Shown in pieces: positions 58,941 through 64,000 of a stretch of DNA of 64,000 nucleotides; the first letter of the stretch is position 1; each line of letters starts with the position of its first letter. The notes below the pieces were generated by a model, which had not been told where the DNA came from, did not search any database, and saw only the letters and a list, made by a program, of their open reading frames with translations. Made by a program: the position numbers and the translations under genes. Origin of the DNA: Saccopteryx bilineata (lineage: Eukaryota > Chordata > Mammalia > Chiroptera > Emballonuridae); assembly GCF_036850765.1 (NCBI RefSeq), contig NC_089495.1:23838875-23902874 (forward strand), written 5' to 3'.

Positions 58941-60916
58941 CACTGGGGAACATTTTTTTTTCATTTTCTGTTGCATGAGGTTTTAGAACTGTTTCTATAT
59001 ATTTCTGTATCGCTGATTCTAAATCTGAAATCCGTTTTTTGGTGCATGCTCTAGTTTTTATGTAATTTTAATTTCTTTTTGTTACAGTTAATGGCATGCA
59101 TTGGTTTTTAAATTGGAGTTAAAGGGCAATGACTCTTGGATTGAACATAACCACAAGGCAATTAATGTTTTACAAACATCACTTTTACATAACTGTAGTT
59201 GTTTTTAAATGTAAAAAATTATTATCTGATAAAACACCCTCTTATTTTGACTTAAGATCGAATCATGGCTTCTTCGAGTAGGCATAAATGTAACAATAGT
59301 CCTGACACCTTCTGTTATAAATGTGGCTGTTATATACTTTAACATCAAAGGCGCAATATTTCATCATTTGTGACACGTGCATATATTGCCTATATTCAAG
59401 TTCCCCTTGGCGATCAAGACAAGAATTGGGCTCCTCATATTGTGTGTCATATTGTGAGGAAATGCTTTGTGACTGGACAAAAGGAAAACACAAAAGAATG
59501 CCTTTTGGTATTCCCATGGTTTGGCCTGAAACTAAGGACCACAGCAGTTTCTGTTATTTCTGTCTGATCCATACAAAGGGCATCAGCAAGAAAAAACGGC
59601 ATATAATCGCATATCCTAAAATATTCCTTCAGCAATACGACCTATCCCACACTCTGAGACACTCCTGGTTCTAGTTTTCAATGGTTTTATTTCTTCTAAG
59701 GATGAAGAAAGTGAACATGGTGATCAAGTGTATTTTGATATGATGCATGAGGAAATGGTTGTAGAATCTGAAGGGTCTTCTTTTGATGCCAAGCAGTCAT
59801 TAACCCCTCAGCAGTTTAGCCAACACAAATTGAATGACTTAGTAAGAATGATCTAAAAATTGCCCTCGACTTTCTGAAGTTTGAGGTGCAAAACTGGATT
59901 ATTTGTGTGGATCTTAAAATGGTAAATTTCCTGCTAGGACAACAGAGAGGTTTCACGAAGTATCCTTGCTTTCTGTGTTTGTGAGACAGCCAAGCTCGGG
60001 AGAAACACTGGATACAGGAGGAGTTGCCGAAACATGAAGCTCTGGAAGTAGGGATGCAAAATATTGTGAATGAACCTGTAGTTAATCGAGACAGGATCAT
60101 TTCCCCCCTACTTCGCATCAAACTTGGCTTAATGAAGCAGTTTGTTCAGGCTTTGAATAGAGAAAGTGAATGCTTTCAATATATTATTTCTGCTTTCTCT
60201 GCTTTGTCTTTTGAGAAGATAAAAGCAGGTGTATTCGATGGACCTCAAATTCAAACCCTCATACGTGACGAAGAATTTGCTAGGAAGATGAATAAGGAGG
60301 AGAAAGCAGCATGGCAGTCACAAATAACTTCCTTGGCAACAAAAAAGCAGATAACTATGAACTTCTGGTTCAAAGGATGCTTTGGCTTTCTTTGACATTG
60401 GATGTAACACGAGCATTAAGATTCACTTCCTGAACAGTCACCTTGATAAGTTTCCCGAAAATCTTGGAGCTGTTAGTGATGAGCAGACTACTGCTGGAGC
60501 ATCAAACGAGATTGTCTTCAACAAGTACGCAAACGCAAGAGCTACAAACGCAAATTTTTGCCTGAATAGAATTTAAATAAGTTTTGCGCAAATTTTATGA
60601 TTAATACGTGCTTTAATATGTTCTATTTTGAAATTGTAGACAAATTCTGATGCAATTATATCTTTTAGTGTATTAGTGTATTTATTGCATTATATAAATT
60701 ATTATATTTTCACAAAGATGATGCCCAAGAAGTCATTCTACTTCATTATGTTAAACTAAATGTTGAAAATTTTACAATAAGATGAAAACCTAAAATCTTG
60801 AATTGCAAAAAAACTAGCTTACAGAGAAAAACTAATGTCAGATTTGTGATCAGCACACTCAAATTAGGTAAGAACAAGTGTTTTTGTGGATGCAACAAAA
60901 ATTTTGTTCCCTAGTG
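58941..60916 (+). mobile_element. Chapaev/CACTA-like DNA transposon, defective copy 2
   Basis: 1,976 bp with inverted ends CACTGGGGAACA (left) and TGTTCCCTAGTG (right), flanked by the 3-bp duplicate CTA (58938-58940, 60917-60919). CACT-type ends with a 3-bp duplication fit the CACTA/Chapaev3 group. Almost co-linear with copy 1 at 10580-12561. In the segment around 59350-59550 I counted about seven differences in 200 bases. It has the same coding defects plus private stops. Confidence 0.85.
59265..60576 (+). pseudogene. Transposase pseudogene, copy 2
   Basis: Starts MASSSRHKCNNSPDTFCYKC, continues with AYIQVPLGDQDKNWAPH, then shifts frame at the same place as copy 1 into EEMLCDWTKGKHKRMPFGIP. 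It keeps LTPQQFSQHKLNDLV and, past the shared deletion junction, FLLGQQRGFTKYPCFLCL. A longer frame (60024-60395) carries RIKLGLMKQFVQALNRESEC and KMNKEEKAAWQ. The end is the same short tail FCLNRI as in copy 1, lacking the usual C-terminal block. Non-functional. Confidence 0.75.
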
Positions 60917-61400
60917 CTATATTGATATATATATATTAACTATATATAAACCATATACATTAATTATATATATGAACTATATATATATTTATTATAGGAA
61001 TTGGCTCACACAAGTAGCTGGCTACAAGCTGGACAACCAGGAAAATTGTATAATTTGGTCTGAGTCTGAAGGCCTGAAAACCAGAGATGCGATGGTTTAA
61101 GTCTTGGAGTTGGAAGCCCAAGAATTGGGAGCTTTGATGGTAGAGGGCAGATGATGGGCATCCCAACTAAAGAAGAAAAGAGGGAATTCTCCCTTCCTCT
61201 CCATTTAGTTCCATTTGGGCCCCCAACAAATTGACTGATGCCTGCCCACGTTGGTGAGGACAGATCTTCTTACTTTGTCTACTGATTCAAATGCTAATTT
61301 CTTCCAGAAACACCCTCACAGGCATACTCAGAAATAGTGTTTCTCCAGCCATCTGGGTATCCTTTGGCCAGTCAAATTGACACATAAAAGGAACCATTGC
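60917..61400 (+). repeat. Right part of the old repeat split by copy 2
   Basis: aggaattggctcacac, gtctgagtctgaaggcctga, actgattcaaatgctaattt, cagaaacaccctcacaggca, gccagtcaaattgacacata: in order with the left part at 58862. A mammalian repeat I have seen widely but cannot name with certainty; LTR-like. Confidence 0.6.
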
Positions 61401-63050
61401 AAGATGGTTTATAACAAATCTGTGATGATCAGGGACGTGTTAAATGGGGGCTGCCAGAAAGCCGCTGGCACAATGTCACTGATCAGTTCACTGTAAGTCA
61501 TTCCATGGGGACTAAAAATGATGTGGCCCTGGTATGTAGTTCTCTGATTGCCAAGAAAGAATAGTGTTCTTATCATTTAGCAACATTACCCGTAAAATCA
61601 TGTGTTGAACCTGAGCTTTTGATTAGCGTGGCAGAATTGTGAGATTATACTTTCACAAATTCTGGATGGATGGTGTTCTAAGTTTCCAATTTGGTACAGA
61701 CACATGTACTTAGAGAGTTGAATTGAAAGTAGTCAAATGTCAGGTTTATGAAAGTTTAAGTTTTCTTCTAAATGCATAAAGCACAGTTTTATTTTACTTT
61801 ACTTTAATTCTATTTTATTTTTTAAAAATAAAAGAATGCAAGAGATTTTCCAATACAAAGACAAATGGGACAATGAATTCCAAGTTTCTATACAATATAG
61901 TGTGGTCATGATATCTGTAGGCTTTCCAATACAAGCAGCAAAAAAAAAAAAAAAAAAAAAAAAGGCATCTAAATATAAGTAATACTAATTTTTGGTGGCT
62001 CTTTAAGATAAAGTAGTTATTTTATATACCCCTCAGCAATCAAGTAGAATCACAATGTGGGATGTTTCTAGGCAGCTAAGTATTAGGTGACATTTACCAA
62101 AACCTCAACATTTGATTTTTGAACAGCTGAGCTTAAGTAACACCTTCAGGTAGCAATTAGGTAGCTGAAACAGGTGTATAGTATCACCACTCACAGTCTG
62201 TGGCATTGAAGCCTCACAACTCATGAGAGAATTCATTTTTCTACCCATTTAAAAAAACACAGGTGTTTGTAAAGATTTTTAGTGCTTGAAACAAAAGAAA
62301 TTATAAACGCTGATTTATTGTTTACTTATGTAAGGAATCTTCATGAATCAAAAGGTTACTCTTTTTTTAAATGCCATTGACTATGCACTTTCTATTAGCA
62401 GACTGACACAAATATCAAAACTGGCTTTCAGATTAAAAATGGTGGTTTAATGATTCTGAATCAAGGCACTCTTTTGTTGATGCTCTATAAGAATTATTAT
62501 TTAATTAAAGAACAACAAAACAGAGGACACAAAGTAAAATATTTACATGACCTTATCGCCGCCCACCCTAACTTCTAATTTTGACTTTTAGCTATTCCTT
62601 TTGTATATTTACCATCATATTTCTAAATAACATATTTACACCACTATTTTTTGATCCCCTCTCACCCCCAATTTCCACTATGAAAGGTGAGGATTTAGTT
62701 CTTTCATATCTCCACCCATCCATCTACACATATAACACCCCATCTTACTATTATTATCACATATATGATAAGTCAATATTTATGTTTATGTTATTATGAC
62801 TATGGGGATATTGTTTACAGCTGAGCTATGTTTTCTATTGCAGTTTTTTTTTACCTTTTATACAATTTTTGTTTTCTGTGTATTAAATATGTTATTTGTT
62901 TTAAACTTTCTAACTTTTCTATTGATCCATTTAACTTACTCCCAAACTACATTTTAAAATAATATAAATTTTATTTTAATACATTTAGACACATAGGGTC
63001 ATCTCCTTTCTTTCTTTCCATCTTTTTGTTCATTTATTTCTTTGTTCACT
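61400..63050. other. Intergenic, nothing recognised
   Basis: AT-rich sequence with an A run at 61941-61963. No gene or repeat family recognised with confidence. Confidence 0.35.
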
Positions 63051-63065
63051 TGGTTGTTTCTCTCT

Positions 63066-63216
63066 TTCTTCCTTCCTTCCTTCCTTGCTTCCCTCCCTCC
63101 TTCCCTCCCTCCCTCCCTCCCTCTTTCCTCCCTTCCTTCCTTCCTTCCTTCCTTCCTTCCTTCCTTCCTTCCTTCCTTCCTTCCTTCTTTCCTTCCTTCC
63201 TTCCTTCCTTCCTTCT
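63066..63216. repeat. (TTCC)n microsatellite
   Basis: About 150 bases of ttcc units with occasional ctcc and ctt interruptions. It produces long Leu-Pro-Ser or Lys-Glu-Gly frames on the two strands that are not genes. Confidence 0.97.
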
Positions 63217-63551
63217 CTCCCTCTCTCTTTTTCCCTTAAGCTCTCACTTCTCTCTCTCTCTTTTCTTCCTTGCTGACTTTCTTTCTGTAGCCCTGAGTTC
63301 TCCTGGTCTGATCTTGATAGATTCTGTCCAAGAGGGTTTCTGAACATTGGTTTTCCTTTTCCTATCGTCCTGGAAATTCTTATTGCTCTTTCTTGAATTG
63401 TATCAATGGCTTCCGATTTCTTAGTTTACTTCCATATATGGTCAAGCATATCCTCCAGAAACTTCTAGAAAAAAGGTACATGCCCAGTTTATTTCTTTCA
63501 GATTGTGCATATTTGAACATATTTTCCCTTATACTTAAATTATTTCAAATC

Positions 63552-63725
63552 TGTATTAGTCTGTTCAAGATGCCATAACAGAATACCGCAGACTGGGTGG
63601 CTTAACAACAGACATTTATTTACTCACAGTTTTGGAGGCTAGATGTCCAGGATCAAGGTTCTAGCTGACTGTTTCTGGTGAGAACTCTTTCTGGCTTGTA
63701 GACAGCCAACTTCTCACTGTACAAC
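63552..63725 (-). mobile_element. MaLR LTR fragment, MLT1-like
   Basis: tgtattagtctgttcaagat gccataacagaatacc, gactgggtggcttaa, ttactcacagttttggaggc: the reverse of the 3' part of an MLT1-type LTR. Truncated after the 'cttctcactgt' point. Confidence 0.8.
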
Positions 63726-64000
63726 AATGTGAATATACTTTATACTAATAAACTCTATACTTAAAACTGGATAAGATGATATATGTCCCTTACCATAATT
63801 TTTAATAATTACCATTTCTGCATTTCTCAAATGTTTGATGGCGGCACCAATGGCTGCATTACCCCAGAGATGTAGTTTTGTGTTTGGTTTACGATCTTGG
63901 GAAGGGTTGAAGCAGTTCCAGAGGTTTCCATGCTGGCCTTCCTATCCAAATAATCATCACTTCATAGTCCTGGGAACCAAAGTAGAGAATTTATCAGTTA

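Noticed and set aside
60925..60990. AT-repeat region as a possible regulatory or origin element
   Set aside because: It is the AT-rich microsatellite inside the old split repeat, a typical feature of that repeat.
63026..63347. 105-codon frames rich in Pro-Ser-Phe or Lys-Glu-Gly
   Set aside because: Produced by the (TTCC)n microsatellite.
1..64000. CRISPR arrays, operons, plasmid or phage features
   Set aside because: The window is vertebrate nuclear DNA with spliced exons and mammalian SINEs; no array-like direct repeats with unique spacers were seen.

Overview
The window is mammalian nuclear DNA, AT-rich and packed with interspersed repeats. Its tRNA-derived SINE families have heads of the 'ggccctggccggttggctcag' and 'cctgaccaggcggtggcgcag' types, plus one older Ves-like copy. 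This points to a bat (Chiroptera), probably an insectivorous lineage. I cannot fix the family or species from sequence alone. There is no sign of bacterial, phage or plasmid DNA.

One host gene is present. The last four coding exons of WRN (Werner syndrome RecQ helicase/exonuclease) lie on the + strand at 597-728, 3375-3537, 13269-13483 and 21163-21282. Reading phases match across all three introns, and a 3'UTR follows to about 21.82 kb. Together they encode about 209 C-terminal residues: the helix-turn-helix-like region, the basic NLS region and the conserved tail ending GLFS. The helicase, RQC and HRDC exons lie upstream of the window. No other gene could be supported from 21.8 to 64 kb. In other mammals the region 3' of WRN is a large gene-poor interval before NRG1, which fits.

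The rest is a layered repeat landscape. (1) 1-21 kb, WRN introns: hAT MITEs, MIR, a MER2-like Tigger, SINEs, a first copy of a degenerate Chapaev/CACTA-like DNA transposon (10580-12561), and pogo/mariner-like MITEs. (2) 21.8-40 kb: a fossil hAT-Charlie, a candidate solo LTR, a DNA transposon interrupted by another solo LTR (25082-26111), a MaLR LTR, L1 fragments, many SINEs and a minisatellite. (3) 40-50 kb: a compact non-autonomous LTR retroelement with both LTRs and a perfect 5-bp target duplication (41838-44162), a Tigger MITE, and a nearly complete HAL1-type half-LINE with an ORF1 remnant (46735-49425). (4) 50-64 kb: mostly unassigned sequence, a Tigger-like element, a second copy of the Chapaev/CACTA-like element (58941-60916) inserted into an older repeat, a long TTCC microsatellite and a MaLR LTR fragment.

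The most interesting items are the two full-length copies of the defective DNA transposon, which share the same frameshift and internal deletions (amplification of an already broken master), and the small LTR element whose 1.08-kb interior lacks recognisable gag-pol but has a coiled-coil-like acidic frame and a hydrophobic segment.
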